This document shows, one piece after another, positions 8,405 to 16,695 of a stretch of 64,000 nucleotides of DNA (the stretch's first letter is position 1; the number at the start of each line of letters is the position of its first letter). The stretch is taken from positions 5,731,001-5,795,000 of the forward strand of contig NZ_RAPS01000001.1 in assembly GCF_003610255.1 (NCBI RefSeq), read 5' to 3'. The notes below the pieces were generated by a model, which had not been told where the DNA came from, did no database searches, and saw nothing but the letters and a program-made list of their open reading frames with translations. Made by a program: the position numbers and the translations under genes. The stretch is from Streptomyces sp. TLI_171 (GTDB lineage Bacteria > Actinomycetota > Actinomycetes > Streptomycetales > Streptomycetaceae).

Positions 8405-10011
8405 CACAGCTGGCCACCTCCGCGAGCGATCACCGCACCCTGATCATGTCCCTGTTCGGGGTGTTCGTGCTCGCCACCCTCGGCATCACGCTGTGGGCCG
8501 GACGCAACAACCGCGGCGCCACCGACTTCTACGCCGGCGGCCGCAGCTTCACCGGCTTCCAGAACGGCCTGGCGATCTCCGGCGACTACATGTCGGCCGC
8601 GTCCTTCCTCGGCATCACCGGCGCGATCGCGCTCTCCGGCTACGACGGCTTCCTGTACTCCATCGGCTTCCTGGTCGCCTGGCTGGTCGCGCTGCTGCTG
8701 GTCGCCGAACCGCTGCGCAACTCCGGCCGCTACACCATGGCCGACGTGCTGGCCTTCCGGATGCGCCAGCGCCCGGTGCGCACCGCCGCCGGCATCTCCA
8801 CCATCGTGGTGTCGATCTTCTACCTGCTGGCCCAGATGGTCGGCGCGGGCTCGCTGGTCTCGCTGCTGCTCGGTGCGCAGAGCGACGCCGCGAAACGCTG
8901 GACCATCGTCGTGGTCGGCGCGCTGATGGTGCTGTACGTCGCCATCGGCGGCATGAAGGGCACCACCTGGGTGCAGATCATCAAGGCCGTGCTGCTGATC
9001 TGCGGCGCCGGACTGATGACCGTCCTGGTGCTGGCCAAGTTCCACTTCAACCTGTCCGAGCTGCTCGGCGCGGCCGCCAAGGCCAGCGGCAGCGGCGACA
9101 AGTTCCTGCAACCCGGCCTGAAGTACGGCGTCTCCGGCACCACCAAGCTGAACTTCCTCAGCCTCGGCATCGCCCTGGTGCTCGGCACCGCCGCGCTGCC
9201 GCACATCCTGGTGCGCTTCTACACCGTGCCCACCGCGCGCACCGCCCGGAAGTCCGTGCTCTGGTCGATCGGCATCATCGGCGTCTTCTACCTGATGACC
9301 CTCGCCCTGGGCTTCGGCGCCGCCGCCCTGGTCGGCCGCAAGACGCTGGCCGCCGACAAGTCCGGCAACACCGCCGCCCCGCTGCTCGCCGAGCACCTCG
9401 GCGGCGGCGCCGGGACCACCGGCGGCGCGGTGCTGCTGGCGGTGATCTCCGCGGTCGCCTTCGCCACCATCCTGGCCGTGGTGGCCGGCCTCACCCTGGC
9501 CTCCTCGTCCTCCTTCGCGCACGACCTGTGGGCCAACGTGATCCGCCGCGGCAAGGCCACCGAGAAGGAGGAGGTGGCCAGCGCCAAGCTCGCCGCCGTC
9601 GCGATCGGCGCGGTGGCCATCGCCCTGTCGATCTTCGCGGACAAGCTGAACGCCGCCGCGCTGGTCGCGCTGGCCTTCGCGGTCGCCGCCTCCGCCAACC
9701 TGCCCACCCTGCTGTACTCGCTGTTCTGGAAGCGGTTCAACACCACCGGCGCGGTCGCCTCCACCTACGCGGGCCTGGTCACCGCCGTCACCCTGGTGAT
9801 CTTCTCCCCGGTGGTCTCCGGCAACGCCAAGACCTCGCTCTTCCCGCACAGCGACTTCTCCTGGTTCCCGCTGGAGAACCCCGGCCTGGTCTCCATCCCG
9901 GTCGGCTTCCTGGCCGGCGTGATCGGCACCTACCTGGCCAGGGAGAAGGCCGACCCGGCGAAGTACGCTGAACTGGAGGTCCGTTCGCTCACCGGGCTGG
10001 GCGCGCACTGA
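8401..10011 (+). CDS. actP: Cation/acetate symporter (sodium:solute symporter family)
   Basis: A 536-aa, roughly 13-helix permease of the SSS family. The ADFYAGGRSF-like motif (here TDFYAGGRSFTGFQNGLAISGDYMS, read in two parts) and GYDGFLYSIGF are characteristic of ActP. It imports acetate and related short monocarboxylates with a cation. GAGGAGG lies 8 nt before the ATG, inside the DUF485 gene. The pair is preceded by a Crp-like box and followed by a strong hairpin. Confidence 0.93.
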   Translation: MTQLATSASDHRTLIMSLFGVFVLATLGITLWAGRNNRGATDFYAGGRSFTGFQNGLAISGDYMSAASFLGITGAIALSGYDGFLYSIGFLVAWLVALLLVAEPLRNSGRYTMADVLAFRMRQRPVRTAAGISTIVVSIFYLLAQMVGAGSLVSLLLGAQSDAAKRWTIVVVGALMVLYVAIGGMKGTTWVQIIKAVLLICGAGLMTVLVLAKFHFNLSELLGAAAKASGSGDKFLQPGLKYGVSGTTKLNFLSLGIALVLGTAALPHILVRFYTVPTARTARKSVLWSIGIIGVFYLMTLALGFGAAALVGRKTLAADKSGNTAAPLLAEHLGGGAGTTGGAVLLAVISAVAFATILAVVAGLTLASSSSFAHDLWANVIRRGKATEKEEVASAKLAAVAIGAVAIALSIFADKLNAAALVALAFAVAASANLPTLLYSLFWKRFNTTGAVASTYAGLVTAVTLVIFSPVVSGNAKTSLFPHSDFSWFPLENPGLVSIPVGFLAGVIGTYLAREKADPAKYAELEVRSLTGLGAH

Positions 10012-10050
10012 GCACTCGGCTCCCCGGCACTGTCCGGGGGCCCCGCTAAG

Positions 10051-10082
10051 CTGGCCCGGCCGCAGCACAGCGGCCGGGCCAG
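10051..10082 (+). terminator. Terminator between actP and moaA
   Basis: A perfect 13-bp stem (10051-10063 with 10070-10082, CTGGCCCGGCCGC) and loop AGCACA, followed by CAGGCTTTT. It ends only 28 bp before the moaA ATG, so it could also act as an attenuating structure in a moaA leader. Confidence 0.8.
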
Positions 10083-10110
10083 CAGGCTTTTCCAGGGAAG
10101 GCGGGCCGGG

Positions 10111-11100
10111 ATGCTCCTCGACACCTACGGTCGGCAGGCGGTCGACCTGCGGGTCTCGCTCACCGACCGGTGCAACCTGCGCTGCACCTACTGCATGCCG
10201 GAAGAGGGCCTGAACTGGCTCGGCAAGCCGGAGCTGCTGACCGACGAGGAGATCGTCCGGCTGGTCGGGCTCGCGGTCGGCTCGCTCGACGTGCGGGAGG
10301 TCCGGTTCACCGGCGGGGAGCCGCTGCTGCGGCCCGGCCTGGTCGGGATCATCGCCGCCTGCGCCGCGCTGGAGCCCCGCCCGGAGATCTCGCTCACCAC
10401 CAACGGCATCGGCCTGGCCCGGATCGCGCCCGCCCTGCGCGACGCCGGCGTCGACCGGGTCAACGTCTCGCTGGACACCCTGGACCCGGACACCTTCGCG
10501 CAGTTGACGCGCCGCCGGCGCCACCACGACGTGCTGGACGGCCTGGCCGCGGCCGAGGCCGCCGGGCTGCGGCCGGTCAAGCTGAACGCCGTGCTGATGC
10601 GCGGCGTCAACGACCACGAGGCGGCCGACCTGCTCGGCTGGGCGGTCGAGCACGGCTACCAGCTGCGGTTCATCGAACAGATGCCGCTGGACGCCCAGCA
10701 CGGCTGGGACCGCACGCGGATGGTCACCGCCGAGGAGATCCTCGACCTCCTGCGGGCCCGCTTCGCCCTCACCGCCGAGCCCTCGGCGGCCCGCGGCGCC
10801 GCCCCCGCCGAACGCTGGCTGGTCGACGGCGGCCCCGCCACCGTCGGCGTGATCGCCTCCGTCACCCGCCCGTTCTGCCGGGCCTGCGACCGCACCCGGC
10901 TGACCGCCGACGGCCAGGTCCGCAACTGCCTGTTCGCCACCGGCGAGACCGACCTGCGCGGCGCGCTGCGCTCCGGCGCGAGCGACGCCGAACTCGCCGA
11001 GCTGTGGCGGGCCGCGATGTGGGGCAAGAAGGCCGGGGCGGGCATCGACCGGCCGGAGTTCCACCAGCCCGAGCGGCCGATGTCGGCGATCGGGGGCTGA
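10111..11100 (+). CDS. moaA: GTP 3',8-cyclase MoaA
   Basis: A 329-aa radical-SAM enzyme for the first step of molybdenum cofactor synthesis (GTP to 3',8-cyclo-7,8-dihydro-GTP). The N-terminal [4Fe-4S] motif is CNLRCTYC near residue 21, and the SAM-binding GGEPLLR follows. The C-terminal cluster is formed by FCRACDRTR and NCLFA Cys residues. The C-terminus lacks a clear GG tail (it ends AIGG), which does fit MoaA. Length is normal. No other moa gene is adjacent. Confidence 0.95.
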   Translation: MLLDTYGRQAVDLRVSLTDRCNLRCTYCMPEEGLNWLGKPELLTDEEIVRLVGLAVGSLDVREVRFTGGEPLLRPGLVGIIAACAALEPRPEISLTTNGIGLARIAPALRDAGVDRVNVSLDTLDPDTFAQLTRRRRHHDVLDGLAAAEAAGLRPVKLNAVLMRGVNDHEAADLLGWAVEHGYQLRFIEQMPLDAQHGWDRTRMVTAEEILDLLRARFALTAEPSAARGAAPAERWLVDGGPATVGVIASVTRPFCRACDRTRLTADGQVRNCLFATGETDLRGALRSGASDAELAELWRAAMWGKKAGAGIDRPEFHQPERPMSAIGG

Positions 11101-11107
11101 CCCCCCG

Positions 11108-14100
11108 TCACTCTCCCCCGACCGCACGCTCCCGCAGCGCCTCCAGGCCGACCAGGTCGTCGGGGCGCGCGTCCGGCACCCGGCGGTCGAACTCCGCGAA
11201 CACCGGGAGGCGGCGCACCACCAGGCAGCCGCCGATCAGGACCAGCGCGAACAGCACGTACGTCAGCCCCAGGCCCCGGCCCGCGCCGGTGCCCACCACC
11301 CGGCCCACCGTCGAGGCGAGCGCGCCGCCGGGCTCCAGGGTCGGCTGCAGCAGGGCCGCCGCGCCCGGGCCGAGCAGCACGAAGCCGATCGGCATGGTGC
11401 ACCAGGCGAACACCGCGTTCACCGCGAACGCCCGGCCGTGGAACCGGGCCGGGACCTTCACCTGGACGATCGTCGCGTACACCGTGTTCATCACCGTCAG
11501 CCCCAGGAACATCCCGAACACGCCGACGCCGACCAGGGCGGTGGACGGCCGCAGGCCGGTCACCAGACAGCCCGCCGTCATCAGCAGGAACGCGCCCAGC
11601 ACCGCCCGCATCCGGTGCTCCGCCGGGCCGCCCCACACCGCCATCAGCGCACCGCCCAGCGCGATGCCGGCCCCGCCCGCCAGCGAGACCCGGGCCACGT
11701 CGCCGAGCGAGCCGAAGCCCAGCACGAGCGGCTGGAAGAAGATGAACAGCGGCCCGACCAGCAGGTTCGTGCCCGCGAAGAAGAACAGCATGGCGCGGAA
11801 CCCCGGGGTGCCGAGCGCCAGCCGGAACCCGGCCCGCAGCTCCGCGCCGACACTCTCCCGGCGGCGCCACCCCAGGGTGCGCGGGAAGCGCAGCGCGGCC
11901 GTGACCGCGATCGCCACCGCGTAGCTGGCCACGTCGGCGATCAGGATGCCGCGCAGGCCCACCGTGGCCAGCGCCGCGGTCGCCAGCAGCGGCACCGCGA
12001 ACTGCACCACGCCCGCACCCGCCTGCACCAGGCCGTTGGCGTGGCCCAGGTACCGCTTCGGGACCAGCTGCGGGACGGCCGAGGAGTAGGCGATCCGCTG
12101 GAAGGTCAGGGCGACGGACAGCACCGTCATCAGGCCGTACACCGCCGGGCGGGGCAGCTCGCCGGACACCAGCAGGGCCAGCATCGCCGCCTGGGTCGCC
12201 CCGGCGGCGGTGTCGGCGGTGAGCATGACGGCCCGTCGGCTGTACCGGTCCGCGACGGTGCCCGCGAGCGGCGCGGCCAGCAGGCCGGGGAGGAGCGCCA
12301 GCGAGGAGAGCAGGGCGAGTTGGAGCAGCGAGTCGCTGCTCAGGTAGAGCCACAGCGGCAGCGCGAACTCGGTGGTGGCGGTGCCCGCCATGGACACCAG
12401 CTGGCCCGCCGCGACCGCCAGGAAGCGCGGCATGCCGGGCGCGGGCGCCCGGCGGCGGCCGACGGCGGAGGCCGGGGCGGCGGGGGAGCGGGAGACGTCG
12501 GCGAGCCGCCAGGTCCGCTCCGGAGCGGGGCGGACCTCGGCGGGCGGGGCCTCGGCGGGCGGGGCTTCGGCGGCGAGCGCGGGGTGAACGGTCGTCAGGA
12601 TCTCGGCGACCTCCGCGGCCCGGTACTTCAGGAAGTAGTGGCCGGCCTCGGCGAGCACCACCAGGGCGGTGGTCCCGGTGACGAAGTGCCACTCGCGGAA
12701 GCGCTCCTGGTGGTAGTCGGTGATGTCGTCGCGTTCGCCGACCACCGAGACCACGGGCGCCCTGAGCGGGGTGACCCCGCGGGTCAGCAGGTCGGTGAAG
12801 TACTCCTCGGCCTGCTCGCTGTCGGCGCGCATGGCCCGCACCAGGCGGCGGGCGGTGGCGGGGTCGACCTCTTCCAGGCCGGCGCCGAGCGAGGTCAGCC
12901 AGTTGCGGTAGCGGCGGTCGCCGGTCAGGCGTTCCATCCGGGTCAGCAGGCGCACCACGGGGCCGCGCGGCCGGGCGAACGGGAAGATCGCACCGGTGTA
13001 CACCGCCTCGACGGCCCGGCCGTCGGCCTCCAGGGCGAGCGCCAGGGCGACGGCCAGCGCCCCGCCGACCCCGCAGTGGCCGTACACCGCGACCGGGCCG
13101 CGGACGTGCTCGCGGATCTCGGCGACTGCCGCGGCGACCAGCTCGGGGAAGTCCGCCCGGCCCTCGGCGCGGCCCATCTCCTCGCCGGTGCCGGCCAGCG
13201 CCAGCAGCGCGTGCCCGGGCGGCAGCGCGTCGGCGAGCGGCTGGTACACGGCCGCGCTGCCGCCGCCGTACGGGACGCAGACCAGGGTCAGCACGGGGTC
13301 GGCCTGCTGACGGGCCGTCAGCTCGTGCAGGACCCGGGCCGGGGCGCGCTCGGCGGCCGGGGTGGCGGCCAGCGCGGCCAGCGCGCGGACGGTGGGGTTC
13401 TTGAACAGGTCCATCAGCGACAGGCCGGCGGCGTCCGGGAGCGCGGCGCGCAGCCGGGCGACCACCTTGATGCCGAGCAGCGAGTGGCCGCCGAGGTCGA
13501 AGAAGTCCTCGTCCCGGCCGGGCAGCGGGACGCCCAGCACCTCGGCCCAGATGCCGGCGACCGCCCGTTCCGTCTCGGTGGCCGGCTCGGTGCGGTCGGC
13601 GCCGGCGGCGGCCGGGGCGGGCGAGGGCAGTGCGGCCCGGTCGAGCTTGCCGGTGGCGCCGACCGGGAGGGCGTCCAGGGCGACGTACGCGGAGGGCAGC
13701 ATCGAGTCGGGCAGGGTGCGGCGCAGGCCCTCGCGCAGGGCGGCGGGCGCGGTGTCGGCGCCGCTGCCGTCCGGCACCGTCCAGGCGACCAGGCGGCGGA
13801 TGCCCGGGCGGTCCTCGCGGACCGCGACGGCGGCCTCCCGGACGCCGGGCAGGGCACGCAGCGCGGCCTCGATCTCGCCGGGTTCGATCCGCAGGCCGTG
13901 CAGCTTGATCTGCTGGTCGGTGCGGCCCAGGTACTCGACCGTGCCGTCCGGCCGGTGCCGGGCCAGGTCGCCGCTGGCGTACATCCGGGCGCCGGGCGGG
14001 CCCCACGGATCGTCCCGGAAGCGTTCGGCGGTCAGCTCGGGCCGCCCCAGGTAGCCGAGCGCCACGCCCGGACCGGCGATGTGCAGCTCGCCGGGCAGCC

Positions 14101-16639
14101 CGGTGGGCACCGGGCGGCCGTGCCGGTCCAGCACGTACACCCGCATGTTCTGGATCGGCCGGCCGATCGGGGTGCGGCGCACGCCCGCCAGGTTCTCCCG
14201 GGTGCAGGTCCAGGCGGTGCAGTCCACGGACGCCTCGGTCGGGCCGTACAGGTTGTGCAGCGCGCAGCCGGGCAGTCGGGAGAGCGCCTGCCGGGCCAGG
14301 TCGGCAGGCAGCTCCTCGCCGCTGCACACCAGGGTGCGCAGGTCGGTGCACTGCTCCACGCCGTCCTCGGCGAGGAACACGGCGAGCATCGAGGGCACGA
14401 AGTGCACGGTGGTGACGGCGTGTCGGCGGATCGCGTCGCGCAGGTACCCGCCGTCGCGGTGGCCGCCCGGGCGGGCCATCACCAGCCGGGCCCCCTCGCG
14501 CAGCGGCCAGAACAGCTCCCACACGGACACGTCGAACGCGGCCGGGGTCTTCTGCAGCACCGCGTCGGCGGGGCCGAGCGGGTAGCTGCGCTGCATCCAG
14601 TCCAGCCGGTTGTCGATGCCCCGGTGGCTGCAGAGCACGCCCTTGGGCCGGCCGGTCGAGCCGGAGGTGAAGATGAGGTAGGCGGGGTCGTCCGGCCCGG
14701 CGGGGCGCAGCGGGTGCCGGTCGGCCTCGGCGGGCGGCCGCCACAGCTCCGGGTCGTCCAGGCCGAACGTCCGCAGGCCGTACGGCAGTTCGGACGGCAG
14801 GCGGTCGCGCAGCGCGTCCTGGACCAGCAGCGCCCGGGGCTCGGCCTCGGCGAGCAGGCCGGCCAGCCGCTCCGCCGGGTGGTCCGGGTCCAGCGGCAGG
14901 TAGGCGCCGCCGGCCTTCAGCACGCCCAGCAGGGCGGCCACCAGCTCGGCCGACCGCTCGGCGCAGACCGCGACGACGCTGCCGGGGCCGACCCCGACGG
15001 CGGCCAGCCGGTCGGCCAGCCCGGCCGCCATGGAGTCGAGCTGGCGGTAGGTCAGGGACTCGCCGGTGGCGTCCACGGTCAGGCACACGGCGTCGGGGGT
15101 GCGGGCCGCCCGTTCCTCGAACCGGCCGTGCAGGGTGCCCGGGGCCAGCTCCAGCGCGGTGTCGTTCCACTCCTCCAGCGCGACCCGCTGTTCCTGTGGG
15201 TCCGTCAGGTCGAGCTGGGAGATCGGGAGTTCGGGGTGCTCGACGATCTGCCGCAGCAGCCGCTGGAACAGGTCGGCGAGCCGGGCGACGGTGCCGGCCT
15301 CGAACAGGTCGGAGCTGTAGGTGAAGTAGCCGTGCAGGCCGTCCTCGGTGTGCCGGAGGTACAGCTCCAGGTCGAACCGGGTGGCGGCGGTGGTGAACGG
15401 GTGGTGCCCGACGGTCGGGCCGTCGTCGGCGGCGTCCTGCTCCGCGCGGGCGTAGTTGAGCAGCGTGAACGAGGTCTGGAACACCGGCGTCCGGCTCGGG
15501 TCGCGCGGCAGCGCCAGCTCCTCCACCAGCTGCTCGAACGGCATTTCCTGGTGGGCCAGGTCGGCGACGAACCGGTCCCGGACCCCGGCCAGCAGCCCGG
15601 TGAACCCCGGATCGCCGGACAGGTCCGCGCGCAGCGCCAGCACGTTGGCGAACAGGCCGACCAGCGGCTCCAGTTCGGGTAGCGTCCGGCCCGCCACGGT
15701 GGAGCCGACCGCGAAGTCCGACTGCCCGCACCAGCGGCCCAGCAGCGCCTGGTAGGCGGCCAGCAGCGTCATGTAGGGCGTCGCACCGTGCGCCGCGCCC
15801 AGGGCCAGCACGGCACGGCTCGACCCGGCGTCCAGGGCGAGGCCGTGGCCCGCCCCGCGCAGGGTCGGGACGGCGGGGCGCGGGCGGTCGGCGGGCAGGT
15901 CCAGCGGCGGGACGCCGGCGAGGCGGGCCCGCCAGTGCTCCAGATCCGCCCGGCGCACCCCGTCGCGGTAGCGCTCCCGCTGCCAGGCCGCGAAGTCGCC
16001 GTAGCGGAGCGGGAGTTCCGGCTCCTCCCGGTCGCTCGCCAGGCCGGCCAGCAGTTCGCGCAGCAGCAGCTCGGCGGACCAGCCGTCCGAGACGATGTGG
16101 TGCTGCACCACGACCAGGACGTGGTCCTGCTCCGCGGCCCGCAGCAGCGCCGCCCGCACCACGGGCCCGGCCGCCAGGTCGAACGGCCGGGCGGTCTCCT
16201 CCCGCACCCAGCGGTCGAGTTGCTCCTCCCGGTCGGCCGGCGCGAGGGCCGGGTCGGCGGTGCGGACCGCCAGCCGGACACCGCCGGGCGGATCCACCAC
16301 CACCGTCGGGGTGCCGTCCGCCGCGGCCGGGAACCGCATCCGCAGGCTCTCGTGCCGGGCCACCAGCCGGGCCAGCGACGCGTCCAGCCGGGCCGGGTCG
16401 AGCGGGCCGCGCAGCCGCACCACCAGCGGCACCGTGTAGGCGGTGCTGTCCGGGACGAACTGGTCCATGAACCACAGGCGTTCCTGCGCGAACGACAGCG
16501 GCGGTTCGGCGCCCTCCGGACGGCGCGGGACGGTCGCCGCGGGAGCGGCGGTGCGGGCCCGGTGCAGGCGCCTGGCGAGCAGCTCCGCGCGGGTCTCGGC
16601 GGACAGCCGGGCGCGGGGGTCGGCGGGGGTGGTGGTCAT
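11108..16639 (-). CDS. NRPS termination module C-A-PCP-TE fused to an MFS exporter
   Basis: An 1843-aa protein and the last gene of the NRPS operon. Order: basic N-terminal helix (10-31, LSAETRAELLARRL); condensation domain (about 48-490, QHHIVSDGWS near 180); adenylation domain (about 515-985, FTSGSTGRPKG near 654); carrier domain (GGHSL Ser near 1052); thioesterase (about 1100-1345); MFS transporter (about 1400-1800, TVADRYSRRA loop). Pocket residues read as DVWHVSLVDK, which matches the Ser code of EntF-type domains. The thioesterase nucleophile elbow is GHCGVG, with Cys1189 in place of Ser; the likely Asp is in VGERDDITD and the His in EAGHYF. The fusion implies that release and export are physically coupled. 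It starts 56 bp after the preceding NRPS gene. Confidence 0.93.
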   Translation of the reverse strand: MTTTPADPRARLSAETRAELLARRLHRARTAAPAATVPRRPEGAEPPLSFAQERLWFMDQFVPDSTAYTVPLVVRLRGPLDPARLDASLARLVARHESLRMRFPAAADGTPTVVVDPPGGVRLAVRTADPALAPADREEQLDRWVREETARPFDLAAGPVVRAALLRAAEQDHVLVVVQHHIVSDGWSAELLLRELLAGLASDREEPELPLRYGDFAAWQRERYRDGVRRADLEHWRARLAGVPPLDLPADRPRPAVPTLRGAGHGLALDAGSSRAVLALGAAHGATPYMTLLAAYQALLGRWCGQSDFAVGSTVAGRTLPELEPLVGLFANVLALRADLSGDPGFTGLLAGVRDRFVADLAHQEMPFEQLVEELALPRDPSRTPVFQTSFTLLNYARAEQDAADDGPTVGHHPFTTAATRFDLELYLRHTEDGLHGYFTYSSDLFEAGTVARLADLFQRLLRQIVEHPELPISQLDLTDPQEQRVALEEWNDTALELAPGTLHGRFEERAARTPDAVCLTVDATGESLTYRQLDSMAAGLADRLAAVGVGPGSVVAVCAERSAELVAALLGVLKAGGAYLPLDPDHPAERLAGLLAEAEPRALLVQDALRDRLPSELPYGLRTFGLDDPELWRPPAEADRHPLRPAGPDDPAYLIFTSGSTGRPKGVLCSHRGIDNRLDWMQRSYPLGPADAVLQKTPAAFDVSVWELFWPLREGARLVMARPGGHRDGGYLRDAIRRHAVTTVHFVPSMLAVFLAEDGVEQCTDLRTLVCSGEELPADLARQALSRLPGCALHNLYGPTEASVDCTAWTCTRENLAGVRRTPIGRPIQNMRVYVLDRHGRPVPTGLPGELHIAGPGVALGYLGRPELTAERFRDDPWGPPGARMYASGDLARHRPDGTVEYLGRTDQQIKLHGLRIEPGEIEAALRALPGVREAAVAVREDRPGIRRLVAWTVPDGSGADTAPAALREGLRRTLPDSMLPSAYVALDALPVGATGKLDRAALPSPAPAAAGADRTEPATETERAVAGIWAEVLGVPLPGRDEDFFDLGGHSLLGIKVVARLRAALPDAAGLSLMDLFKNPTVRALAALAATPAAERAPARVLHELTARQQADPVLTLVCVPYGGGSAAVYQPLADALPPGHALLALAGTGEEMGRAEGRADFPELVAAAVAEIREHVRGPVAVYGHCGVGGALAVALALALEADGRAVEAVYTGAIFPFARPRGPVVRLLTRMERLTGDRRYRNWLTSLGAGLEEVDPATARRLVRAMRADSEQAEEYFTDLLTRGVTPLRAPVVSVVGERDDITDYHQERFREWHFVTGTTALVVLAEAGHYFLKYRAAEVAEILTTVHPALAAEAPPAEAPPAEVRPAPERTWRLADVSRSPAAPASAVGRRRAPAPGMPRFLAVAAGQLVSMAGTATTEFALPLWLYLSSDSLLQLALLSSLALLPGLLAAPLAGTVADRYSRRAVMLTADTAAGATQAAMLALLVSGELPRPAVYGLMTVLSVALTFQRIAYSSAVPQLVPKRYLGHANGLVQAGAGVVQFAVPLLATAALATVGLRGILIADVASYAVAIAVTAALRFPRTLGWRRRESVGAELRAGFRLALGTPGFRAMLFFFAGTNLLVGPLFIFFQPLVLGFGSLGDVARVSLAGGAGIALGGALMAVWGGPAEHRMRAVLGAFLLMTAGCLVTGLRPSTALVGVGVFGMFLGLTVMNTVYATIVQVKVPARFHGRAFAVNAVFAWCTMPIGFVLLGPGAAALLQPTLEPGGALASTVGRVVGTGAGRGLGLTYVLFALVLIGGCLVVRRLPVFAEFDRRVPDARPDDLVGLEALRERAVGGE

Positions 16640-16695
16640 GCGGCCGGGCCGCCTTCCTGGGTCGGTGCGGGTACCTCGATGCGGGTACGGGGGGG

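Noticed and set aside
8179..15682. Very long ORFs opposite actP, moaA and the NRPS genes (for example 982 aa and 1414 aa)
   Set aside because: They are Gly/Arg/Ala/Gln-rich frame shadows of strongly supported genes; no domains or ribosome sites, and third-position GC bias favours the other strand.
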